Positions 44,143-52,776 of a stretch of 64,000 nt of DNA are shown here, one piece after another (within the stretch, counting starts at the first letter, position 1; each line of letters opens with the position of its first letter). The position numbers and the translations under genes were made by a program. Below the pieces are notes generated by a model. That model searched no databases, had not been told where the DNA came from, and worked only from the letters and a program-made list of their open reading frames with translations. The DNA is taken from the NCBI RefSeq assembly GCF_030730925.1, contig NZ_JAVAMB010000011.1, forward strand, positions 1 to 64,000, written 5' to 3'. Source of the DNA: Flavobacterium sp. DG2-3. Its GTDB lineage: Bacteria > Bacteroidota > Bacteroidia > Flavobacteriales > Flavobacteriaceae.

Positions 44143-45677
44143 TTACCCCAACCACCCTTCTCTATCCAAACTTCTATATTGAATCGCTTCGGCAATATGA
44201 GACGAAATAATATTTTCTGAATGATCTAAGTCGGCGATGGTTCTCGAAACTTTCAAAATCCTGTCATAAGCTCTTGCAGAAAGATTTAATCGTTCCATTG
44301 CGGTTTTCAATAATGCCTTTGAAGGTTCGTCTAAAACGCAAAACTCTCGAATCAATTTACTACTCATTTGAGCGTTGTAATGTACATTTTCGACCGTTTC
44401 AAATCTTTTGGTTTGGATTTCTCTCGCAGCCGTGACGCGTTTACGAATTTCTACACTGCTTTCTGCCTTTCGCTCTTCGGCTAATTTCTCAAACGGAACT
44501 GGCGTCACTTCGATATGAATATCTATTCGATCTAATAACGGACCCGAAATTTTACTCATATAACGCTGCATTTCGTGTGGCGAGGAAGTATTTGGCGCAC
44601 TCGGATCGTTAAAGAATCCGCTCGGACTTGGATTCATACTCGCCACGAGCATAAAAGATGAAGGATAGGTAATAGTAAATTTAGCTCTCGAAATGGTTAC
44701 TTCACGGTCTTCTAATGGCTGACGCATCACTTCTAAAACATCACGTTTAAATTCTGGCAATTCATCCAAAAACAAAACGCCATTATGTGCCATTGAGATT
44801 TCGCCAGGCTGCGGATAACTTCCTCCTCCAACCAACGCAACATTCGAAATAGTATATGCGGACTTCTAAATGGCCGTTGATTCATCAATCCGACTTCTTT
44901 TAATTTTCCGGCAACGCTATGAATTTTAGTCGTTTCCAAAGCTTCACGCAAAGTCATCGGTGGCAAAATACTCGGAACTCGTTTGGCCAACATGGTTTTT
45001 CCTGCTCCCGGCGGACCAATTAAAATAATATTATGTCCGCCCGCTGCAGCGATTTCCATGCACCGTTTGATGCTTTCTTGTCCGCGAACATCTGAAAAAT
45101 CAAATTCTGGAAAGTCTAATGTTTTGTAGAATTCTGCTCTTGTATCGATAACTGTGGGTTGCAGTGTTCCTTTTCCCGAGAAAAAATCGATAATTTCTTT
45201 GAGATTTGAAACTCCATACACATCTAAACCTGCTACAATAGCCGCTTCTTTTACATTTTGAATCGGAAGAAAAAATCCTTTATAACCTTCTTCTTTGGCT
45301 TTTATGGCAATAGGCAAAGCACCGCGAATAGGCTGCAGACTTCCGTCTAAAGAAAGTTCGCCCATAATGATATACTGCTCAATTTCAGGAGCTTTGATCT
45401 GATCTGAACCGACCAGAATTCCCATTGTCAAAGTCAAATCATAAGAGGAACCTTCTTTGCGAAGATCTGCCGGAGCCATATTAATAGTAATTCGCTTTCC
45501 TGGCATCTTATAGCCATTATTTTTGAGCGCCGCCGCAATTCTAAAACTACTTTCTTTTATCGCACTATCTGGAAGACCAACTAAATGATATCCAATTCCT
45601 GCATCCATATGAACTTCAACTGTAATCGTTGTCGCCTCAACACCAAATACAGCACTTCCGTAAACTTTTGTTAACAT
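44143..45677 (-). pseudogene. comM: comM/YifB Mg-chelatase-like AAA+ protein, split by a frameshift
   Basis: Two overlapping frames cover one gene. The first (from 45677) gives residues 1-274: the Lon-like domain (MLTKVYGSAVFGVEATTITVE), Walker A ILIGPPGAGKTML, and ends correctly at RPFRSPH, after which it reads out of frame. The second (44853 down to 44143) resumes at TISNVA, then GGGSYPQPGEIS, Walker B GVLFLDELPEF and the C-terminal domain. At 44855-44856 the sequence reads CATATACT where CATCATACT is expected; one added C restores the conserved His-His-Thr and a protein of 511 residues, the family length. ComM is a helicase for branch migration in natural transformation. Either the gene is broken or there is a sequencing error. 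Confidence 0.9.
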
Positions 45678-45752
45678 AAATAAATAAATTCTTATAAAAA
45701 GTAAAAGTATTTAATTAAATACGAGTACAAAACATTTTTTGTAAATATTTTA

Positions 45753-46163
45753 TTACTTTTTATTTAAATCATTTTCTATATCAAGCCATTTTTGATCTTC
45801 TAAATCTTTTTCATATTCAGACGTACCTTCAAAACCATATTCTTCAAGTTTTTTTAAATAAGGAGTATAATCAAAAAATGGTTCGTTCCATCCTTCTACT
45901 TCCCAAGTATCTTCAATTACTGTAGCTAGCCATCTTGGCGGAGGAGAATATTTCTTAAAATAATCTAGTTTTTGTTCCGTTGTTTTAAGATTCTCTACAA
46001 ACCAAATGTAAAGACAGTCGCAAAATTCGTCACCACTTCCCATTCTCCAAAAAATACTATATGGATGTGAATCTTCTTTGAAAATCCATTGAGGAGGTAC
46101 TTCTCCATATTTTTCAACAAACTCATTTATTTTATTTGCAAGATATTCTGTTTTCTCAATCAT
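45753..46163 (-). CDS. Unknown acidic cytosolic protein
   Basis: I do not recognise this 136-residue protein. It is acidic and rich in aromatic residues (PPQWIFKEDSHPYSIFWRMG, CLYIWFVENLKTTEQKLDYFKKYSPPPRW, DTWEVEGWNEPFFDYTPYL), with no signal peptide or membrane segment. The size and composition resemble immunity-type or regulatory orphan proteins, but no toxin gene is adjacent. It is 13 bp downstream of the oxidoreductase gene on the same strand and may be co-transcribed. Confidence 0.68.
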   Translation of the reverse strand: MIEKTEYLANKINEFVEKYGEVPPQWIFKEDSHPYSIFWRMGSGDEFCDCLYIWFVENLKTTEQKLDYFKKYSPPPRWLATVIEDTWEVEGWNEPFFDYTPYLKKLEEYGFEGTSEYEKDLEDQKWLDIENDLNKK

Positions 46164-46176
46164 ATAATTTTAATTA

Positions 46177-47151
46177 TTAAAATGGTAACTCAATCTGATT
46201 CTTAACCTCCTCCATAATCCCACTCAAATCCAAACAATTCTGATGTGACCAAAACTCACTTTCAATTTGATTATTCAATATACAATTCTGGCATTCGATA
46301 ATTTCATGAGAATATCCTTTTCCGAGAGTTGGTAAAGTGAAAACAGCTTCTTTTTCTTCATTTTTAAATAGAGAATAACCATCTGCAACAAACCACGGCG
46401 CGTTTAACTCTATTCGGCCTTCTGTTCCAGCAATAACGGCTTTCATGTCAGAATCTGAAACGATAGAAGCATGTAAGACCGATTGTGCCGATTCATATTG
46501 CAGAATCATCGAAGTCTGCAAATCAATATTGTTTTTATGTTTGATGGCGCTCGCTAAAATCTGTTTTGGATTTCCTAATACTATATAGGAGAGAAATAAC
46601 GGATAAACACCAATATCAAATAAAGCGCCGCCACCCAATTCTTTATCAAAAAGCCTTTTATTTTCTATTTCACTTCCGTGAAAGGCAAAATCGGCTTTTA
46701 TATAGTTGACGTTTCCAATTGCTCCATTATTGATTTTGTGCAAAACATCTTGAACCGATGGTATAAATCGTGTCCAAAATGCTTCCATAAAAAATGTATT
46801 GTGCTTTTTAGAAGCCTCAACCATTCTTTCTGCATCGTTATAAGATAATGCCATTGGCTTTTCGCATAAAACGTGTTTGCCATTTTCCATTGCTTTTATA
46901 GACAATTCGGCATGAGAATTATGAGGAGTTGCGATATAAACAATTTCAACTTCTGGATCTTCAAAAAGCAAATCATAGGAATTATACATTCTTAAAGCAT
47001 TGAATTTTCCGCCAAACTGCTCTGCTTTAGAAAAATCTCTAGACGCAACTGCGGTCAATTCAGCATTTTCAATCAATAACAAATCTGATGCAAACTGTCT
47101 TGCAATATTTCCAAGTCCCACAATTCCCCATTTAATTTTTCTATTTTCCAT
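46177..47151 (-). CDS. Gfo/Idh/MocA-family oxidoreductase
   Basis: The 324-residue protein has an N-terminal Rossmann domain with the dinucleotide motif GIVGLGNIARQFASDL (about 9-24) and the family's catalytic segment KHVLCEKPMALS (Lys98 region), then a C-terminal alpha/beta domain (GGGALFDIGVYPLFLSYIVLG). Members oxidise or reduce sugars, inositols or trans-dihydrodiols with NAD(P). The substrate cannot be told; the closest pattern is dihydrodiol/D-xylose dehydrogenase-like. No Tat signal is present, so it is cytosolic. Confidence 0.9.
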   Translation of the reverse strand: MENRKIKWGIVGLGNIARQFASDLLLIENAELTAVASRDFSKAEQFGGKFNALRMYNSYDLLFEDPEVEIVYIATPHNSHAELSIKAMENGKHVLCEKPMALSYNDAERMVEASKKHNTFFMEAFWTRFIPSVQDVLHKINNGAIGNVNYIKADFAFHGSEIENKRLFDKELGGGALFDIGVYPLFLSYIVLGNPKQILASAIKHKNNIDLQTSMILQYESAQSVLHASIVSDSDMKAVIAGTEGRIELNAPWFVADGYSLFKNEEKEAVFTLPTLGKGYSHEIIECQNCILNNQIESEFWSHQNCLDLSGIMEEVKNQIELPF

Positions 47152-47467
47152 TCTTATATAATAATCACCAAAATTGTTAAAAAGATTAAAAAATATTCTT
47201 TACAACAAACTCTAGACGTTTTTTAAACAACAAATATCTATTATCCTACAAAAAATAGCAATCAATTACCCCAAAAATTATCAAAAATGACGCTAAGTGA
47301 AAAAAGAATGTTGCTAAATTGTAAATTTTAAGTTTGTTTTAAGAAATCTACGCAAAATGATAGGGGTTAAATTTTAAATTTAACAAAAATTAAACACATA
47401 CCCCCCATTTTTTTATGGGGTATCAAATCATTTTATACTTTTATAAAAAATTTAAAACTAAATAACT
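47152..47467. other. Divergent spacer upstream of the ammonium transporter
   Basis: The gap is AT-rich and gene-free. A bulged hairpin TACCCC-CCAT / ATGGGGTA (47399-47422) lies about 45 bp before the amt start, and AGGGGTTAAA occurs at 47362-47371. No sigma-54 promoter (GG-N10-GC) and no clear TAnnTTTG box are seen, so how the gene responds to nitrogen is not visible. Confidence 0.45.
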
Positions 47468-48784
47468 ATGCGAAAAATTATTTTAAGTGTGATTCTTATC
47501 ACGATTTTAGTACTAACCTTTATTTCGAACTTTATCATTGCAGACAACCCAATTCCTGCAGAAGCTGTAAAGTTTGATACAGGAGATACTGCCTGGATGA
47601 TCGTTGCAACTGCATTTGTATTGTTAATGACACCTGGATTAGGATTTTTCTACGGAGGTATGGTAGGTAAGAAGAACGTAATTAGTACTATGCTTCAAAG
47701 TTTTATGGCAATGGTAATTGTTACTATTCTATGGACAGTTGTTGCTTTTGGATTGGCTTTTGGACCAACAATTGGAGGAATTATCGGAAACCCATCTTAT
47801 AATTTATTCTTTGAAGGAGTTGGAACGAATACAGCATGGAGCCTTGCACCAACAATTCCATTTATTTTATTCGCATTATTTCAGGCAAAATTCGCCATCA
47901 TTACTCCTGCATTAATCACTGGAGCATTTGCAGAACGTATCCGTTTCTGGGCTTATTTGCTATTTATGGTTTTATTCATATTATTGATATATACTCCACT
48001 TGCTCACATGACTTGGCATCCTGATGGAGTTTTCTTCAAGATGGGAGTTTTGGACTTTGCTGGAGGAACAGTGGTACACATGAGTGCTGGATGGGCTGCA
48101 TTGGCTGGAGCTATTTTCTTAGGAAAAAGAAAAGTTCAAAAAGCAAATCCTGCTAGAATTACTTATGTATTACTAGGAACAGGTTTACTTTGGTTCGGAT
48201 GGTTTGGTTTCAACGCGGGATCTGCTTTAGGTGCAAATGGTCTTGCTGCTCAAGCTTTAGGAACAACTACAGTTGCTGCCGCTGCCGCTGCAATGGCTTG
48301 GGTTTTCCTTGATAAAATTTTAGGACACAAATTATCTGCTCTTGGAGCTTGTATCGGAGCTGTTGTAGGTCTTGTTGCTATTACGCCTGCGGCCGGTTTC
48401 GTAAGTATATCTCACGCTATTTTCATCGGTTTATTCTCTGCAATTGTAAGTAACATTGTAGTAAGCAAATTCCCTAAAGGAAAAATCGACGATGCTCTTG
48501 ATGTATTTGCTTGTCACGGTGTTGGTGGTATGGTAGGTATGCTTTTAACTGGAGTTTTCGCTTCAAAAGCAATCAATCCTGCTGTTGGAGATAACCAAGG
48601 TTTAATCTTCGGAACTCCAACATTATTCATCAACCAATTAACTGCTTTGGTTATCGTTTCAATCTTTGCCTTTGTAGCTTCTTACGCTTTATTTTTCATC
48701 GTTAACAAAATTACACCACTAAGAGTTTCTGAAGAAAAAGAAGAACTAGGATTAGACATCTCTCAACACGGAGAATTCTTATAA
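47468..48784 (+). CDS. amtB: Ammonium transporter (Amt family)
   Basis: This 438-residue transporter moves ammonium across the inner membrane. It has an N-terminal signal-like helix and eleven further helices. Family segments include TAWMIVATAFVLLMTPGLGFFYGG, HMTWHPDGVFFKMGVLDFAGGTVVHMSAGWAAL with the first pore His, and VFACHGVGGMVGMLLTG with the second pore His. No glnK follows, although amtB-glnK pairs are common, so control by a PII protein would have to come from elsewhere. Glutamate synthase (gltB, gltD) in the same window forms the assimilation route. Confidence 0.95.
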   Translation: MRKIILSVILITILVLTFISNFIIADNPIPAEAVKFDTGDTAWMIVATAFVLLMTPGLGFFYGGMVGKKNVISTMLQSFMAMVIVTILWTVVAFGLAFGPTIGGIIGNPSYNLFFEGVGTNTAWSLAPTIPFILFALFQAKFAIITPALITGAFAERIRFWAYLLFMVLFILLIYTPLAHMTWHPDGVFFKMGVLDFAGGTVVHMSAGWAALAGAIFLGKRKVQKANPARITYVLLGTGLLWFGWFGFNAGSALGANGLAAQALGTTTVAAAAAAMAWVFLDKILGHKLSALGACIGAVVGLVAITPAAGFVSISHAIFIGLFSAIVSNIVVSKFPKGKIDDALDVFACHGVGGMVGMLLTGVFASKAINPAVGDNQGLIFGTPTLFINQLTALVIVSIFAFVASYALFFIVNKITPLRVSEEKEELGLDISQHGEFL

Positions 48785-48818
48785 GAATAAATTCCCTTCT
48801 CACATTACTTGATAAATA

Positions 48819-48853
48819 AAAAAGCACTCTAAATTTGACTTAGAGTGCTTTTT
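48819..48853 (+). terminator. Terminator of amtB
   Basis: A perfect 14-bp stem (AAAAAGCACTCTAA 48819-48832 with 48840-48853) with a 7-nt loop and T run, 35 bp after the stop. Confidence 0.9.
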
Positions 48854-48949
48854 GCTTTAATAGATTCCTTTAACACATTTTAAAAAGTATTACTAGTGCG
48901 ATAATAAAAAATCTAGTAATACAGTTAGTTCCCTTTTTTGTCCCCCATA

Positions 48950-48981
48950 AAAAAACGCTCTAAATATTTAGAGCGTTTTTT
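48950..48981. terminator. Second, fully palindromic terminator
   Basis: AAAAAACGCTCTAAAT is followed by its exact complement (48950-48981). The GCTCTAAA core resembles the previous stem (GCACTCTAA), as if derived from it. With A on one side and T on the other it can work in both directions. The rest of the gap to 49106 is the AGATTGTAGATT / ATTATCTAATT repeat. Confidence 0.75.
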
Positions 48982-49009
48982 GTTTGAATTAACCTTTTAT
49001 TATTATTTT

Positions 49010-49100
49010 AAATTTTAGATTGTAGATTTCAGATTGCTATAGAGTGTTTAATATTCTATTTCTAATTTTCTAATTGACTAATTATCTAATTATCTAATTG
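49010..49100. repeat. AGATTGTAGATT / ATTATCTAATT repeat tract
   Basis: TTTTAGATTGTAGATTTCAGA (49013 onward, shortened here) is followed by CTAATTTTCTAATT and ATTATCTAATTATCTAATTG (49080-49099). The same two parts in the same order occur at 13313-13410. Confidence 0.68.
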
Positions 49101-49106
49101 ACCCAA

Positions 49107-51188
49107 TTACTTAAAATTAGCAATCCCTTCTTTCAACCATTTTAAATATTCATCAGCACTTACATAGCTTATTGTTGGTTTAGAAGCATTCATATTATTT
49201 CCTTCTAAATCTGTAATCACATATAAGGGCTGTGTATTGGTTTTATATTTAGAAATCATAAAATCAGTCCATTTGTCACCTATAGTTTCAATTTTATCAC
49301 CTGCCGCAGTAACAAATTGCTCTTCTTTTGGCAATTCACGTTTATCATCAACATAAAGCGAAACTAGAACCACATCATTTTTTAGAATTGGTAAAATTGC
49401 TGGTTCAGACCAAACATTGTTTTCCATTTTTCTGCAATTTACACAGGCATAACCTGTAAAATCGAGCATAATGGGCTTATTGATTTCTTTTGCGTAAGCT
49501 AATCCATCTTTGTAATCATGGAAAACCATAATTCCGTGCGGACCTAATTCTGCCCCTTCAGGAAGACCTTTTATAGATCCAGCTGAAACTGCTCCGTTTC
49601 CTGATCCTCCAACTCCAAACGGACTTTCGCTATATTGCGGTGGCGGCGGGAATGCACTGATTAATTTTAAAGGTGCTCCCCAAAGCCCTGGAATTAAATA
49701 CATAGTAAACACTAAAGTCAATAATCCTAAATAAAGTCTTCCAACTGAGATGTGATTTGTCGGACTATCGTGAGGCAATGTAATTTTTCCGAATAAATAT
49801 AAAGTCAAAGCTCCGAAAATAGCGATCCAGATGGCAATAAACACTTCTCTTTCTAAGAAATGCAATTGTAAAACCAAATCGGCATTTGATAAAAATTTGA
49901 ATGCTAAAGCCAATTCTAAAAATCCTAAAACGACTTTAACCGTATTCAACCATCCACCCGATTTTGGCAATGAATTTAACCAACCTGGGAACATAGCAAA
50001 CAACATAAACGGAAGCGCTAATGCTAATGAGAAACCTAACATTCCAACAATTGGAGCTATTCCACCGTTTGAAGCTGCTTCAACTAATAATGTTCCAACA
50101 ATTGGCCCTGTACAAGAAAAAGAGACAATTGCCAAAGCCAAAGCCATGAATAATATTCCGATTAAACCGCCTTTGTCGGCTTGCTGATCGGCTTTGTTTG
50201 CCCATGAATTTGGAAGCATAATTTCAAAAGCTCCCAAGAAAGAAGTAGCAAAAATGATTAAGATTACGAAGAAAATAAGATTGAACCAAACATCTGTAGA
50301 CAACGCATTTAAGGCATCGGCGCCAAATATTTTAGTCACAATAAGACCTAAAACAACATAAATAGCAATAATAGAAAAACCGTAAATAATTGCATTTCTA
50401 ATTCCTTTAGCACGGCTTTTACTTTGTTTCGTAAAGAAACTTACTGTCATCGGAATCATTGGGAAAACGCATGGTGTCAATAATGCCGCAAATCCTGATA
50501 AGAAAGCAATAAAAAAGATTGACCATAAACTTCTTGCAGGCGCTGGAGCAGGAATTTCTTCTTTTGCTGTTTCTGCTGTCTTTTCAACTTTTGGCTGAAC
50601 TGCTTCTTCTGTTTTAACTGTGTCAACAGCCAAACCAACTACTTTAGTTTCATCGGCCTTAACTTCTGTCACAACTGGAACTTCACTCATTTTAAAAGTC
50701 GAAGGAACTGCGATAGAGAATTTCTTACTCGAATTGATACAAACTTCTTTACAAACCTGAAAATCAAAATCTACATCAACCGTTTTTAAGTTTGGGTTAA
50801 TGATTTTAATTTCTTGCTCGATGTGTGCTTTTCCTTCAAAGAAAGTTTCATCTACGCCAAAAACATCATTAAAAGCGGTTCTGGTTTTGCCTTCTTTCGC
50901 TTTTCCAACCAGCTCATAATTTCCTTTTTGATTTTTAAAAGTGATTTCTAATGCTAAAGGTCCGCCGTCTGGTGTAAACTGCGAATACATGTGCCAGTCT
51001 TTTTCGATTGTTCCATCAAAAATCAAAATGGCATTGTTTCCTTTTTTCTCAATTTTAGAAGTCCATTTTACTGGCTCTAAAATTTGCGCATTACCTTTTG
51101 CAAAAGCAAAGAAAAACAAGAAAAGTAAAATGGTTTTAGTCCAAACGTTTTTTGACAAACTTGTCTGAAGATTTTGAGTAAAGTTCAT
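49107..51188 (-). CDS. dsbD: Thiol:disulfide interchange protein DsbD
   Basis: DsbD carries electrons from cytosolic thioredoxin across the membrane to periplasmic disulfide reductases. The 693-residue protein has a signal peptide (to about 35), an N-terminal DsbD-alpha domain with a Cys pair (VCKEVCINSS, about 145-154), an eight-helix CcdA-like core with LLTPCVFPMIPMTVSFF and SFSCTGPIVGTL holding the two membrane cysteines, and a C-terminal thioredoxin-like domain with GYACVNCRKM (CVNC). All three redox pairs are present. Its start overlaps the tilS stop by one base (TAATG), so the two are translationally coupled. Confidence 0.94.
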   Translation of the reverse strand: MNFTQNLQTSLSKNVWTKTILLFLFFFAFAKGNAQILEPVKWTSKIEKKGNNAILIFDGTIEKDWHMYSQFTPDGGPLALEITFKNQKGNYELVGKAKEGKTRTAFNDVFGVDETFFEGKAHIEQEIKIINPNLKTVDVDFDFQVCKEVCINSSKKFSIAVPSTFKMSEVPVVTEVKADETKVVGLAVDTVKTEEAVQPKVEKTAETAKEEIPAPAPARSLWSIFFIAFLSGFAALLTPCVFPMIPMTVSFFTKQSKSRAKGIRNAIIYGFSIIAIYVVLGLIVTKIFGADALNALSTDVWFNLIFFVILIIFATSFLGAFEIMLPNSWANKADQQADKGGLIGILFMALALAIVSFSCTGPIVGTLLVEAASNGGIAPIVGMLGFSLALALPFMLFAMFPGWLNSLPKSGGWLNTVKVVLGFLELALAFKFLSNADLVLQLHFLEREVFIAIWIAIFGALTLYLFGKITLPHDSPTNHISVGRLYLGLLTLVFTMYLIPGLWGAPLKLISAFPPPPQYSESPFGVGGSGNGAVSAGSIKGLPEGAELGPHGIMVFHDYKDGLAYAKEINKPIMLDFTGYACVNCRKMENNVWSEPAILPILKNDVVLVSLYVDDKRELPKEEQFVTAAGDKIETIGDKWTDFMISKYKTNTQPLYVITDLEGNNMNASKPTISYVSADEYLKWLKEGIANFK

Positions 51189-52498
51189 TATTGTATTTCT
51201 ATTTTAAGTATTTTATTTGTGGTTTTTTCTATTTTAAAACGTTCGTCCTGTCTCATTCCGACAACCCAGACTATCTCATTTTCAGAACATAAAATCCAAG
51301 TTTTTTCTTTTTCGATTAATGATAATTTTTCATCTTTAAAAAGCTTGCTTACTTTTTTAGATTTTCCATTCATTCCAAAAGGCTGAAAAACATCTCCTTC
51401 TTTCCATTTACGCAAAGTCAGAGGAAACTGGATTTTGTCGGAATCAACAAATATAACTTTATTTGATCCGAATGTTGTGTGACCTACGTTACAAAGACTC
51501 ATTTTTAAGGGAAAATTAACTTCTGTATCGTTTTCACTAATTTCATATTCTTCCTTTTCTGACGTTTCAGAAAACGGACTCAAAATCAAAGTTTCTCTAT
51601 TTTTTAGCAATCTAAATTCCTCTGAAAGAACTTGTTTTCCCGATTGCCCTTCAACCAGATCATAAATATCATTCCAAGCCGAAAAGCCAAATTCATTCAG
51701 CCATTGGTACAAATACGATTTATAATTGGGAAGTTTTTTTAATTGATTTAAATCGAAATGAATATCATCTCCAGCTTCTTTTGCCACTTGCTGATAAATC
51801 ATAATCGAAGCATCTTCAACCATTTCTTTTGATTCTTGAAGAAAGGATTGCGTTTTCTGAAAAGCATCCAAAAAGTTAGGATTGATTTCTTTTAAAACAG
51901 GAACTAAATTATGGCGGATTTTATTTCGAAGATATTTAGTCGAAGCATTACTGCTGTCTTCACGCCATTCTATTTTATTTTCTTCTGCATATTTCAAAAT
52001 TTCTTCTCTTGAAAAAGGCAAAAGCGGACGAATAATTTTATCGTTTTGTTCTGGAATTCCCGTCAAGCCTTCCAATCCCGTTCCTCGCGTTAAATTGATG
52101 ATAAACGTTTCCAGATTATCATCTGCATGATGTGCTGTCAGAATATAATCGAAGTTTTTTTCTTCTAAAAGCTCGTAAAACCAACTGTAACGAAGTTCTC
52201 TCGCAGCAACTTGTGTTGATAATTTATAATCTTTAGCGAAAGCTTCAGTATCAAAATGAGTGGTAAAAATCGGAATATTGTTTTGTTCGCAATAGTTCTG
52301 AATAAATTCTTGATCGCCAAAACTTTCCAATCCGCGAAGTTGAAAATTGCAATGTAGAACTGCAATTTCATAAGGCAGTTTATTCAATAAATGCAATAAA
52401 ACCATACTGTCTAACCCACCACTTACAGCCAGAAAAAGTTTTTTTTCGGCTAAAAATGGAAATCTCGAAACGATATGAGTTTGGAATTTTAAAAACAT
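51188..52498 (-). CDS. tilS: tRNA(Ile)-lysidine synthase
   Basis: TilS attaches lysine to C34 of tRNA-Ile(CAU), changing its decoding from AUG to AUA; it is essential in most bacteria. The 436-residue protein has the N-type ATP-pyrophosphatase loop AVSGGLDSMVLLHLL (about 24-38), TAHHADDNLETFIINLTRGTGLEGL, RPLLPFSREEI and a C-terminal domain (LTLRKWKEGDVFQPFGMNGKSKKVSKLF). The length is normal. dsbD follows with a one-base overlap. Confidence 0.94.
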   Translation of the reverse strand: MFLKFQTHIVSRFPFLAEKKLFLAVSGGLDSMVLLHLLNKLPYEIAVLHCNFQLRGLESFGDQEFIQNYCEQNNIPIFTTHFDTEAFAKDYKLSTQVAARELRYSWFYELLEEKNFDYILTAHHADDNLETFIINLTRGTGLEGLTGIPEQNDKIIRPLLPFSREEILKYAEENKIEWREDSSNASTKYLRNKIRHNLVPVLKEINPNFLDAFQKTQSFLQESKEMVEDASIMIYQQVAKEAGDDIHFDLNQLKKLPNYKSYLYQWLNEFGFSAWNDIYDLVEGQSGKQVLSEEFRLLKNRETLILSPFSETSEKEEYEISENDTEVNFPLKMSLCNVGHTTFGSNKVIFVDSDKIQFPLTLRKWKEGDVFQPFGMNGKSKKVSKLFKDEKLSLIEKEKTWILCSENEIVWVVGMRQDERFKIEKTTNKILKIEIQ

Positions 52499-52563
52499 CT
52501 GATAAAAGTAAAGAATAAGTTTTGTTTATTTTTCAAACGAAATGTTAAGCGCGATATTTTTAT

Positions 52564-52771
52564 TAGCCACGAATTCACGAATTATTTTTATGCTGATGGC
52601 GCATATTTTCTTTTGCCACAAATTACACAAATTCCCACAAATTATTTCTTCAACTAAATAGCTACATATTAAAAGAATTAAAATGATTTAAAATCTGTGG
52701 AAATCTTTTTAATCTGTGGCAAAAAAATATGTTCAATCTACGAAAAAAAATAATTCGTGAATTCGTGGCTA
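52564..52771. repeat. Nested inverted repeat between pabB and tilS
   Basis: Perfect 26-bp outer arms (52564-52589 with 52746-52771; TAGCCACGAATTCACGAATT core) enclose looser inner arms (TTTTGCCACAAATTACACAA near 52613 with AATCTGTGGCAAAA near 52714). The outer arm is nearly the same as the element at 26384-26444. It fills the gap between two genes on the same strand, so it would be transcribed if they share a message. Confidence 0.85.
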
Positions 52772-52776
52772 TTTTT

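Noticed and set aside
44143..45677. Programmed frameshift in comM
   Set aside because: There is no slippery heptamer at 44850-44860 and the family is normally a single frame, so a mutation or sequence error is simpler.
45753..46163. Immunity gene of a toxin system
   Set aside because: The size and composition would fit, but no toxin, effector or secretion gene is nearby.
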